Positions 1 through 7,897 of a stretch of DNA of 8,795 bases are shown here, piece by piece. Origin of the DNA: Wenzhouxiangella sp. (lineage in GTDB: Bacteria > Pseudomonadota > Gammaproteobacteria > Xanthomonadales > Wenzhouxiangellaceae); contig SKZJ01000194.1 in NCBI GenBank assembly GCA_007127425.1, positions 1 to 8,795 of the forward strand, in the 5' to 3' direction. The notes under the pieces are model-generated. The model was not told where the DNA came from. It searched no databases and worked only from the letters and a program-made list of their open reading frames with translations. The position numbers and the translations under genes were made by a program. Every line of letters begins with the position of its first letter. Position 1 is the first letter of the stretch.

Positions 1-599
1 AGTTTGTCTCGACCCCAGAGCTGCGTAGTGAAAATACTGTCGGTGACGATCCTCTTGAGCCCGGTCAGGTTTGGTGTATTAGTCCGGGAGGTATGGATGA
101 ACATCCGGGGCTGTACAGAATAGAAGTAAATGAAGGTCCCGGCGCAGGTGTTAAAATACTAAATAAGCCGGTACCTCCCGCCTTCAGGGAGAGCATGGGA
201 TATGCAGAGCAGAACCTATACGCGCGAGCAAATCATTTGGTTGGTGATAAAATACCTCGGCATCACGAATTTACAGTACAACTTCGCGCATTTGATTCAT
301 CAAAATCAGGCGCCAAGGTCGGAGTAGCCGCATTAATTGCCCTATGCACCTCGCTTCTAAAGAAGAGTGTCCGCGGTGGTCTCATCATCGTGGGTGAAAT
401 TAATCTCGGTGGTTCAATTGAACCGGTCGATAATCCGGTCGCGATAGCGGAGATAGCTGTGGAGAAAGGAGCCACGGCATTATTAATGCCCGTCTCCTCC
501 CGTCGTCAGCTAATAGACCTATCCGATGATATGGCTACGAAAGTTGATATACAGTTTTATTCAGATGCTCAGGATGCGTTGTTGAAGGCGATGGATTGA
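1..599 (+). CDS. brxL: BrxL, Lon-like AAA+ protein of BREX (3' part only)
   Basis: This is the C-terminal 198 residues of BrxL. The frame is open to the left edge (first whole codon at base 3), so the gene starts outside the window; the ATG at base 93 is internal. The fragment is the Lon-protease-like domain: a GPGAGVKILN segment, then FDSSKSGAKVGVAALIAL, then a VRGGLIIVGEINLGGSIEPV strand-turn block and a VEKGATALLMPVSSRRQL block, in the order found in Lon. Full BrxL proteins are about 670-690 aa with an AAA+ ATPase in front, and the gene is normally last in type I BREX operons (brxA-brxB-brxC-pglX-pglZ-brxL), which excludes infecting phage DNA. Lined up by eye with E. coli Lon, the catalytic Ser position falls on Lys of GAKVG and the Lys position on a hydrophobic residue, so the protease dyad seems absent. 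Base composition is clearly richer in GC than everything downstream. The family call is firm; the loss of the dyad is a by-eye alignment. Confidence 0.9.
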   Translation, partial: FVSTPELRSENTVGDDPLEPGQVWCISPGGMDEHPGLYRIEVNEGPGAGVKILNKPVPPAFRESMGYAEQNLYARANHLVGDKIPRHHEFTVQLRAFDSSKSGAKVGVAALIALCTSLLKKSVRGGLIIVGEINLGGSIEPVDNPVAIAEIAVEKGATALLMPVSSRRQLIDLSDDMATKVDIQFYSDAQDALLKAMD

Positions 600-608
600 G
601 GGGGGGAG

Positions 609-920
609 TTATTCTATCCCATAATCACGAATAAATGGAAAATTCATTGAAAGCCAAATGTCTAAGTCTTCTATATTTGTCGATGATTTACAAAATGCGT
701 TTGATGGGTTTTGAGGATCAGGGATAGTCCTTATACTTCCGTCTTCTGATTCATAGAAACCTGTTATATGGTATTCATTATTTCGCTTTCTCATTAATCT
801 CAAGATACCTTTTTTGCTGTCGAGAATTATTGTCAAGTAAATATGTGTATCATTTTCCGATAATTCATTAAAGTAAGGCTCGAGGTGTTGAGGGTATTCA
901 TATATAGTTTTTGTTTTCAT
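609..920 (-). CDS. Small unrecognised protein, 103 aa
   Basis: I do not recognise this protein. It starts MKTKTIYEYPQHLEPYF and reads as a compact soluble alpha/beta domain: a helix, a strand block (HIYLTIILDSK, GILRLMRKR, YHITGFYES), then an acidic stretch and a closing helix (IEDLDIWLSMNF). There is no signal peptide or membrane segment. It is convergent with brxL, with only nine bases (a G-run) between the two stop codons and no evident hairpin terminator. No clear Shine-Dalgarno sequence lies before the ATG (upstream bases read AATTGATATATT), which lowers confidence in the start. Being low in GC, it matches the accessory genes to the right rather than brxL. It could be a small accessory, antitoxin or immunity-like protein, but nothing in the sequence shows that. 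It may also be a chance ORF, although its length and ordinary amino acid mix favour a real gene. Confidence 0.5.
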   Translation of the reverse strand: MKTKTIYEYPQHLEPYFNELSENDTHIYLTIILDSKKGILRLMRKRNNEYHITGFYESEDGSIRTIPDPQNPSNAFCKSSTNIEDLDIWLSMNFPFIRDYGIE

Positions 921-931
921 AATATATCAAT

Positions 932-961
932 TTGATGGATTGCGCTGATGTTAGTTATATG
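932..961 (+). promoter_or_regulatory. Possible sigma-70-like promoter for the TIR gene
   Basis: TTGATG (932-937) and TATATG (956-961) are separated by 18 bases and each match the bacterial consensus at four of six positions. The site lies in the divergent gap between the minus-strand small ORF and the TIR remnant, about 58 bases before the TTG start of the latter. The region is AT-rich, so chance matches are common, and this is only a candidate. Confidence 0.2.
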
Positions 962-1018
962 CATAAAATTAATATATGAATATTTTTTATTTTAGAAAAG
1001 ACTTCGACTCGGCTAACT

Positions 1019-1279
1019 TTGAGTGGTAATGAACGAAATATGTTATTTATCAGCCACGCTTGGGACGATTTCGAAGTTACCAAATGGCTTGCTCTTCAAC
1101 TTGCCAATGAAGGTTATGGAGTGTGGTGTGATATAACTAAATTCTTGGTTGGTGAGAATTGGCCAAAAGAAATAAATATTGCGCTACTTTGGGTTTCTTT
1201 TGACTCTTTCTCCTTTCGATTCTTATGGAATGTTCGAAGTGCACCTTCAAAGAGCTGTTTTTTCCATGTGTATATCTGA
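1019..1279 (+). pseudogene. Truncated TIR-domain protein
   Basis: The first ~56 codons encode the N-terminal half of a TIR domain: the opening strand and loop MLFISHAWDDFEVTKWLA, the GYGVWCD strand (box with conserved W and D), then GENWPKEINIA. In defence TIR proteins this fold hydrolyses NAD+ or makes signalling nucleotides. The later half, which carries the conserved WxxxE-type catalytic glutamate, is missing. From about base 1187 the frame runs into antisense insertion-sequence DNA and yields a meaningless tail (LWVSFDSFSF and so on) ending at 1279. The start is uncertain: TTG at 1019 and ATG at 1040 are both in frame, neither has a good ribosome binding site, and the frame is closed upstream at 977-979. 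The gene is therefore dead as a TIR enzyme. The original may have been a stand-alone TIR effector or the N-terminus of a larger TIR fusion. Confidence 0.75.
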
Positions 1280-1410
1280 TTTGAGTGAACACCATATTGT
1301 TCGAATAATTCACAAACAGTGCGAGAATTCTCAAAGTGTTCCCTCAATATTTCGACTTATTTTGTATTCCGGATTTTTATTTTGCTTAACATAGGACCTC
1401 TTTGGTGTAG
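1188..1410 (-). mobile_element. Remnant of an IS3-type insertion sequence
   Basis: Only the 5' part of an orfA-type transposase gene remains, oriented leftward, with its ribosome binding site near 1400. The left boundary is a sharp switch: plus-strand TIR coding is lost and minus-strand orfA coding begins at about 1185-1195. The right boundary is not sequence-defined; I place it just beyond the orfA start and see no convincing terminal inverted repeat or target duplication. The missing orfB, rest of orfA and rest of the TIR gene suggest insertion followed by an adjacent deletion. Both edges are approximate. Confidence 0.55.
1190..1392 (-). pseudogene. IS3-family-like transposase OrfA, 5' fragment with a nonsense codon
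   Basis: Read on the minus strand, an ATG at 1392-1390 follows AAAGAGG with six bases between. It gives MLSKIKIRNTK, then an in-frame TAA, then VEILREHFENSRTVCELFEQ and YGVHSNQIYTWKKQLFEGAL. This is the helix-turn-helix DNA-binding head of OrfA proteins, which typically read (K)VEILREHLEN...YGIHPNQIYxWKKQLFE and continue with a leucine-zipper helix. The TAA stands where a lysine (AAA) is expected, so a single base change probably killed it. The frame follows the family up to NRKEKESKE (about codon 66) and then reads antisense TIR sequence, so the zipper and the downstream orfB catalytic part are gone. No functional transposase can be made. The exact IS group cannot be told from this piece. 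Confidence 0.7.
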
Positions 1411-1447
1411 TGTATGATTAGTAATCTTAATATTTAACTTGAATTAT

Positions 1448-1453
1448 AGAGAA
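1448..1453 (+). promoter_or_regulatory. Weak ribosome binding site that favours ATG 1463
   Basis: AGAGAA ends nine bases before ATG 1463. The upstream in-frame TTG at 1439 has only TAATATTTAAC before it, and the later ATG at 1478 has no purine-rich site. This makes 1463 the preferred start of the large STAND gene. The match is weak, so 1439 and 1478 remain possible; all three leave the first conserved motif intact. Confidence 0.35.
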
Positions 1454-1462
1454 TATTATAAG

Positions 1463-4400
1463 ATGAATACTAAAGCAATGGAAAATAATAAAAGTATAAT
1501 CACCGGGTCACGGGAAGCTGTGAAAGGATATGATTACCAATTTTTGTGGACCATTCGTAGGTGCATATCAATGTTGCACCCAAATTCGAATCTCAAACAA
1601 CTAATCGTTGAAGGATTACATCCTGAGGATGAGTTAAGTGTTGGTGATGGCCCGGAAACATTTTTGGGGATTGATATTGCAGAGTATTACGGTGGCTATG
1701 TTCTAAAGGATGCTGATAAGGTGGTCATTTCTCAATTAAAATATAGTTATCATTACCCTAAAAGCAAATGGACTATTTCACGTTTGTGCAAAGGAAAAAA
1801 AGGAAACACGAAATCATCAATTATTGGCAGATTAGGGTTTCTATTTAAAAATATAGTTAGGAACTCAAATATTGAATCTGATGAGATTAGGAGGAAAATA
1901 TCACTTCAATTGATTTCAAACCGTCCTATTGATAGTAAAGTGGAAACCCTTCTTTCGAAATCAAAATACTATATCTCGTCTATGGATAAGAATTTGGATA
2001 AAATATATTTCAGAGATTTGGAAAAAGTAGGTTTGACCCCAAATGAAATATATTGGCTCGATAGAATGTATGAAGCATCCAACCTCAGAAGTAATGAATT
2101 TATATTGTTCCTATTATGTTTTGATGTTCCACAATCCAATTTAGAATCATCAGTAGTTCAACAAATTAATCTGACCAAAGAAACTACAAGTTATTTCATC
2201 GATTCTTCTACGGAAATAAGAAAGCTCTATGAATTGATAGTAGAAAGTGCAAAATCAGAAGCTTACCCTATAAATAAAGAAACTTTATTAACATTATTAG
2301 AGACCACAGAGGAAAACTTTAATCCGGCACCTTGTTTGATTGATAAACCTGATCTGCTAATAAAAACTAATGACAGTAAGAAGTTATCAGAGTATTTAAG
2401 AAAACCGTTAAATAAAAAAGTAATAGTTCATGGTATTGCGGGCATTGGTAAATCAGTCACATTACTTAACTTAGAAGAACTACTACCAGCAGGATCGAAA
2501 GTGGTACTCTATGATTGTTACGCAAAGGGTGAGGGCCGAACACCGAATAAAAGAAGATATCCCGATGAGGTTGCTATTACTCAAATCGTGAATGAAATAG
2601 GTGTGATATTTGAAACAGAAACATTTCTCTTCAGGAACAAAGTGGATGAATATGTGATTTGGGAAAAATTACAGAGATCGATAAACAAAGCATCTAAGTC
2701 TATGCCTAATAATAACGCATTGTTGGTTATCGCGATTGATGCAGCAGATAATGCCATCCAGGCAATGAATGAGGATGAGCCCATTAGAAGGAGGAGTTGT
2801 TTTATTCCACATATATGGAATGTGCAACTACCAGATAATCTAAGATTGATACTTACATGTAGAACACATAGACGAAGTTGGCTAACACCTAACGAAGAAG
2901 TCAAACACTTCGCATTGGAAGGTTTTTCTTCTGAGGAATCGCGCCAATATATCATTTCAGTATTAAAGCAAGAATTAGATGTTTTCACTACAAGTAAATA
3001 TCATGAGGCAACAAATGGTGTGCCAAGATTACAATATTATTGGATACAAGAACTGAAATCTTATAAAATAATCGATGATGTGATTAGTGATATTTTCAAT
3101 CGAACTAGTTATGGCTTATCAGATATATATAGTGACTGGGTTGAATCTGCCTCTTCAATACTTTCAGATGATATAGACAGAACAATTGCTATTTCTGTAT
3201 TACGAACACAGCAATTACCAATTAGTGTCTCAGTATTTGCAAAAACAATTAATGCAAATGAAGAGGAGGTAATCAATTTCTTTCATGGCCTCGAACCCGG
3301 GGTTGTTATAAATGCCAACAAAAAATTTATATATTTCCGTGATGAAGATTTTGAAGCATATTTGGATGATAAACTCGATGAATTAGATAAAAAGGAAGCG
3401 CATCTGTTACTTTCTAATTATTGTATTAAACATTTAGATAGTGAGGAATATGCTATTCTAAATGTAACTGATCATCTTTATAAAAGCGCTCAATATAAAA
3501 AATTAATAGAAGTTGTATTACTGAAAAGAGGATTGGATAGAATTGATAATGCTATTAGTAGATATGAAGTAGCAAGTAAGAGATTAAGTCTATCTTTTGA
3601 TGCAGCGTATGAAATCAGTGATTATAGAAATCTGCTTATATTGTTATTTGAATATGCGTCAATAAAACGAGGTAAGGGAACTAGTGAAAAAATACTATTG
3701 GAGAACCCAGAATTAGCAATAGAATACGATAATTATGATGCATTGATAAATATCTTAAATAATGAGCGCGACAATTCTAAAATAGGTAAAATGCACTTTC
3801 GTATAAGTGCCGCATTATCAAATATAAACCACAAGAATAAATACATACGTCAACATTTAGAAAAGGGGAAAGAATGGTTACGTATGCACATTATCGAAGC
3901 GCGTAACAACAATTGGAATAATTTCGAGTATACTTTTGATGATAGTATAAATGTATGTATTACTTTAATTAATGAGAATAAAGTAGATGAAGTTAAAAAC
4001 GTTATTAATAAATGGAGACCGAAAGGTATTCAGTATGTAGTGACATATCAACTATTTATTAGATTATCGAAGGAAAGGACAAGGACGGAGCTGTATAATA
4101 TATATAATAAAATGGTGTTTGAGGATTTGATGAAAGCAAGTGCGTTAGCAGGTATGTATGAAGCGGGTGTAGTCTATAGAAATGACAATCATATAAGTAA
4201 GCTATTAAATAAGGTTAGAATAAGCATTAAACCATCTTCAAGAATATATAGCCATTCATATGTATGGCTGATACCTTTTATTGAATTATGTATAAAGAAT
4301 AAGGTGGGAGCACGTCGCTTAAATGATATTATAAAAAAATATAAACCTCAAATAAAAGATATTCTACCTGGTATTTATTCGAATAAAGATTGGTTTAATA

Positions 4401-7400
4401 AGTGGGATAAATTAACTCGTTTTATAGGGTTATGTTCTGTGATAAATAATGATGAATTAAATATTGAAAAACTATATAGATATTCTCCCAGTTTGAAAAT
4501 ATTACATGAAAAGAATAATAATGAACACAGAAGTGATATTTATGATGAATCTAAAATAATTGAACAGATCCTGCCTATGATGAATCTTCATTCTTATGCA
4601 TTATATTATAAATATGAAAAGAAGAAGGTAGAAAAGCAGATATATTCAATATATATTAAATACAAAAGAGCATCGGATGCAAGATGGTATAAGGGAAGTA
4701 AAAGTTATGATATATTTGTATTGTTGGCAATAAGAATATTGAGCTCTTATAAAGGTGACATCGAATCATTAATAAGGAAATTAATATTTGATGCTAAAGA
4801 TATAATAAAAGGAGATATAATTAAATTCTATTTGGAATGTTGTGAATATCTCTACACATATACAAAAACACAAACATTAGTTGTTGAAATAATTGAAGAG
4901 CTTATAAAATCGCTCGAAGATCAGCATAAACGGGCCTATGAATATTTAAATGTAATGATGAAATGCTCGTTCTACTTAAGAAGGATTGATCCGGTGAAGT
5001 CAAGAAGGTTATTTAATGTGGCATTAGAGAAATCTAATGATATTGATTATGATGCACCATATTACTTAAGAGCAATTTCAGAGGTGGCTTATAATAGTTC
5101 GGTAAATATCAATGGTGGCAATAAATTAGCTGCTACAAGATTATTTAACGAGTTGCAGAAATGTCATAATATAATCGATAATGAGGAATATATACCTTGG
5201 AATTATGTGATTAGAGGTGTCTCATCCTTACATCCATCCACAGGATTTAGTGCTGTGATAAATCTACATAAAAAGGGATGGAAGGATATAAAAGATTTAG
5301 TTGTTGGAATGATGGATGGTTTATTAAATGGTGATTACTATGATATGAATGTGTTGTTTCACTTAGGTGAAATTGCAAGAATAGATGATAATTATGTAAC
5401 TACCAGTTTAGATTTACTTAACCGCTTATTAAGTTTAGATCAATATAAAACAAAAGAATACTATTTAGAGATTGCACAACGTGTAATTCATGAAATAGAT
5501 ACACTTGAAAATTATGACTACTGTGATAGGTTAATCGAATGGGGAAAAAAGAATGGAATGCCTTCGGGTTGTATAGACATAGTCAGAAACAACAAAGAAT
5601 ATTGTTTAAAGATTAAGGCTATTAGTATGGATGTATATGATAGTTATGGTTATTCATATATTGAGGATAAATATCCTAAAAATAGAATAAATAATCTGAA
5701 AAAGATGAATAAATCAAAACTTATAGATAAAATAGATGATATTGTCGCCAACGAAGAAATAGAATATTCAGAGAAAAGTAAATTATTGTCATGGTTAAAA
5801 AACAGGATCAACGGTGAACAAAGATTAAAGTTATTAGATAAACTTCTTAATATTCGTGTCAATACCTTATCCAATCAAATAGTATTGATAAATGGATTCA
5901 TTATAGAAATGTTGAAAGAATGGGGAAATAACCAGACGGTGATTAATAAATATGAAGAGTTGTTCCCATCATATATAAAACATAATCTTAAAAGCATGTT
6001 GGTTTACACTGAAATATTTCAGGAGACATATGAGGTAATTAATAAAAATAAAAATCTGAAGGAAAGTAATATTCCTTCTATACTAATATCGGGAATTATA
6101 TATAATTTAAAAGAATTACCGGTGCAACAAGTATATGAATGTATCATTCCTATATCCAATTATTTAAATGAACAGGATAATTATGATGTATTGAACGAAG
6201 TATTGAACCAAATTTATCAGATTGATAATATAGATAGTGGGCAAACAAGATATGAAGATGTCGATATAAATAATTCTCTTGTCTTATTTCTTTATGATTG
6301 TTTAGAACAGCCTGATAATAGGACAAGGTGGCAGGCAATTCATTGTATAAGGAAGATATTATATTATGATATTAACCTTTTCAAGGACTTTGTAGAACTA
6401 ACACATCTTGAACGAGGTAGATTCTGGATGTCTGCAAGAGAGTGGTTAATGTTTTTAATATTACATATGGTAAAGAATGTGCCTATAAACTATTATCTAT
6501 TTATTAATACTATTTATATGCATATTGAGAATGAAGAATTTCCACATGCGGGTATAAAGCAGCAGGCCAAAATAATACTCAAAGAAATATTGGAAAAAGA
6601 TGCCACTGTGTTAGATGAGAACGCTATAAAAAAAGTTGAAGGAACTAATATTCCAAAATATCAATTATCAATCTCTGAAAGCGATAAAATGAGACGATCT
6701 GTTAGTAAACATAAAGGGAGAAAATGGTCGTTCGAGTTTGATATAATGGATACACTTCCATATTGGTATTCCCCTTTGGCTAGATGTTTTGGTTTACATA
6801 GATGTGATGTTGGAGTAAAGGCTGAAAGATGGATAACAGAAAAGTGGAAAATATCAAATGAAGATTGTTATCAATACTATTCAGAAAACGTTAGAAATAG
6901 AGGTTGGGAGTTATACTCAAACCGTCAGGGAACTCACCCAACTATTGAAACCCTTCAGACTTATGCTGAAAGACATGCAATGTTTATGGCGGCGGGTGAA
7001 ATGATTCGGGAACTTCCTGTAGTCGAAGATGAATGGATAGATTGGATTAATCACGAGATATTTAATGCTGATCCGTATATTACCTCTGAAATTAGAACAT
7101 TCCCACCAACTGATATTATTAATGTAGTAGATGACAATTATGGAAAAGTTATTGAAGTATCTGATTTTATTATAGATAATTATAATAATAACAACTGGGT
7201 AATTGTCGGATCTAATTACCGACTATACTCAAAAACGCATAGTAAATATGTTGATATTGAATCAGTTCTTATTCCCGTTCCTTTAGTAATATCATTTGCA
7301 ATGATGGTGGCAAATACAGATGATCATTATACACTGCCGTTTCCAGAAATATCCATATCATATGATCAGAATATAGACCAGTATGAAGATATCTTTGCTA

Positions 7401-7897
7401 TAAATAATGAACCAGATATCAATGATGTCCATGAAGGGCGATTTGAATATGATAATTTTAAAATGATTCCCATTATAGTAAGATATCATAGTGAAAAATC
7501 CATGCACGCCTTTGACCCAAAATGGCCACAACTAAGTCGTTCGATCCTTACAATCAGTAAACATATTGTTGATCAATTGGGATTAAGCCGTGATGCAAAA
7601 TCATTCAATTATATGGCAGATAAGAATAATATTATTGTTAAGTCGGAAGCATGGTTGGATGAATATGAAACTGAAGAGTATCCTGCATTTTCAGGGGAAA
7701 GAGTAATGATAAGAAAGGATATGTTGTTAAAAATATTGAGGGATAGGAAGCTGAACCTTGTATTTCGGGTATTCAAGCGAAAATATTCAAGAAAAATAGA
7801 ATCCAAAATGGAGGAGAGAGATGTTGAAGCACAAGTACTTATCCTTGATGAAAAAGGGAAAATTACAGAAATGGGAAAAAGTGGCGAAGGTCGCTAA
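1463..7897 (+). CDS. Giant Avs-like STAND ATPase with N-terminal DUF4297/Cap4-type nuclease
   Basis: A 2144-aa soluble protein (numbered from ATG 1463). Residues ~15-240 look like a DUF4297/Cap4 PD-(D/E)xK dsDNA endonuclease: the KGYDYQF helix (21-27), E50 with acidic HPEDE, D71 in GIDIAEYYGG, and Q91-L-K93, fitting an E...D...QxK active site. Residues ~300-530 are a STAND/NACHT P-loop ATPase: Walker A GIAGIGKS (324-331), Walker B LLVIAIDAADNA (420-431), a sensor strand LILTCRTHRR (462-470) and NGVP (518-521, the GxP motif before the winged helix). Residues ~560-1735 are helical-repeat solenoid, rich in Lys, Asn, Ile and Tyr, without a crisp consensus. Residues ~1745-2125 form a separate, more strand-rich domain (RKWSFEF, RHAMFMAAGEMI at 1837-1848). 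This order (effector, STAND, long solenoid) is that of Avs anti-phage sensors, where the solenoid binds a phage terminase or portal and triggers oligomerisation and nuclease action. Type III Avs also has a Cap4-type nuclease. The gene is very AT-rich, starts just right of the IS remnant and overlaps the next gene. The STAND and nuclease calls are strong; membership of Avs rather than a sister clade is inference. Confidence 0.88.
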   Translation: MNTKAMENNKSIITGSREAVKGYDYQFLWTIRRCISMLHPNSNLKQLIVEGLHPEDELSVGDGPETFLGIDIAEYYGGYVLKDADKVVISQLKYSYHYPKSKWTISRLCKGKKGNTKSSIIGRLGFLFKNIVRNSNIESDEIRRKISLQLISNRPIDSKVETLLSKSKYYISSMDKNLDKIYFRDLEKVGLTPNEIYWLDRMYEASNLRSNEFILFLLCFDVPQSNLESSVVQQINLTKETTSYFIDSSTEIRKLYELIVESAKSEAYPINKETLLTLLETTEENFNPAPCLIDKPDLLIKTNDSKKLSEYLRKPLNKKVIVHGIAGIGKSVTLLNLEELLPAGSKVVLYDCYAKGEGRTPNKRRYPDEVAITQIVNEIGVIFETETFLFRNKVDEYVIWEKLQRSINKASKSMPNNNALLVIAIDAADNAIQAMNEDEPIRRRSCFIPHIWNVQLPDNLRLILTCRTHRRSWLTPNEEVKHFALEGFSSEESRQYIISVLKQELDVFTTSKYHEATNGVPRLQYYWIQELKSYKIIDDVISDIFNRTSYGLSDIYSDWVESASSILSDDIDRTIAISVLRTQQLPISVSVFAKTINANEEEVINFFHGLEPGVVINANKKFIYFRDEDFEAYLDDKLDELDKKEAHLLLSNYCIKHLDSEEYAILNVTDHLYKSAQYKKLIEVVLLKRGLDRIDNAISRYEVASKRLSLSFDAAYEISDYRNLLILLFEYASIKRGKGTSEKILLENPELAIEYDNYDALINILNNERDNSKIGKMHFRISAALSNINHKNKYIRQHLEKGKEWLRMHIIEARNNNWNNFEYTFDDSINVCITLINENKVDEVKNVINKWRPKGIQYVVTYQLFIRLSKERTRTELYNIYNKMVFEDLMKASALAGMYEAGVVYRNDNHISKLLNKVRISIKPSSRIYSHSYVWLIPFIELCIKNKVGARRLNDIIKKYKPQIKDILPGIYSNKDWFNKWDKLTRFIGLCSVINNDELNIEKLYRYSPSLKILHEKNNNEHRSDIYDESKIIEQILPMMNLHSYALYYKYEKKKVEKQIYSIYIKYKRASDARWYKGSKSYDIFVLLAIRILSSYKGDIESLIRKLIFDAKDIIKGDIIKFYLECCEYLYTYTKTQTLVVEIIEELIKSLEDQHKRAYEYLNVMMKCSFYLRRIDPVKSRRLFNVALEKSNDIDYDAPYYLRAISEVAYNSSVNINGGNKLAATRLFNELQKCHNIIDNEEYIPWNYVIRGVSSLHPSTGFSAVINLHKKGWKDIKDLVVGMMDGLLNGDYYDMNVLFHLGEIARIDDNYVTTSLDLLNRLLSLDQYKTKEYYLEIAQRVIHEIDTLENYDYCDRLIEWGKKNGMPSGCIDIVRNNKEYCLKIKAISMDVYDSYGYSYIEDKYPKNRINNLKKMNKSKLIDKIDDIVANEEIEYSEKSKLLSWLKNRINGEQRLKLLDKLLNIRVNTLSNQIVLINGFIIEMLKEWGNNQTVINKYEELFPSYIKHNLKSMLVYTEIFQETYEVINKNKNLKESNIPSILISGIIYNLKELPVQQVYECIIPISNYLNEQDNYDVLNEVLNQIYQIDNIDSGQTRYEDVDINNSLVLFLYDCLEQPDNRTRWQAIHCIRKILYYDINLFKDFVELTHLERGRFWMSAREWLMFLILHMVKNVPINYYLFINTIYMHIENEEFPHAGIKQQAKIILKEILEKDATVLDENAIKKVEGTNIPKYQLSISESDKMRRSVSKHKGRKWSFEFDIMDTLPYWYSPLARCFGLHRCDVGVKAERWITEKWKISNEDCYQYYSENVRNRGWELYSNRQGTHPTIETLQTYAERHAMFMAAGEMIRELPVVEDEWIDWINHEIFNADPYITSEIRTFPPTDIINVVDDNYGKVIEVSDFIIDNYNNNNWVIVGSNYRLYSKTHSKYVDIESVLIPVPLVISFAMMVANTDDHYTLPFPEISISYDQNIDQYEDIFAINNEPDINDVHEGRFEYDNFKMIPIIVRYHSEKSMHAFDPKWPQLSRSILTISKHIVDQLGLSRDAKSFNYMADKNNIIVKSEAWLDEYETEEYPAFSGERVMIRKDMLLKILRDRKLNLVFRVFKRKYSRKIESKMEERDVEAQVLILDEKGKITEMGKSGEGR
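7810..7814 (+). promoter_or_regulatory. Strong Shine-Dalgarno for the overlapping downstream gene
   Basis: GGAGG sits six bases before ATG 7821, inside the end of the STAND coding sequence (the run is GGAGGAGAGAG). It is the best ribosome binding site in the window, fixes the start of the 237-aa gene, and shows that the 77-nt overlap is real rather than a mis-called start. Placement within the upstream gene suggests translational coupling. Confidence 0.8.

Noticed and set aside
93..599. A complete 168-aa protein starting at ATG 93
   Set aside because: The frame is open to the left edge and the upstream codons (ELRSENTVGDDPLEPGQVWC) read as BrxL, so this Met is internal.
1416..1426. GATTAGTAATC, an 11-base perfect inverted repeat before the STAND gene, as an operator
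   Set aside because: The symmetry does not extend by even one more base on each side, and such short palindromes are frequent in AT-rich DNA.
2581..2988. Antisense 135-codon frame inside the STAND gene
   Set aside because: It is a shadow of a strongly motif-bearing plus-strand region (Walker B and sensor) and has a cysteine- and serine-rich, non-protein-like composition.
3400..6700. Repeat arrays, CRISPR or tRNA genes hidden in the long AT-rich stretch
   Set aside because: The plus-strand frame is unbroken throughout, no regularly spaced repeats are visible, and no tRNA-like cloverleaf with a TTC-loop box was seen.
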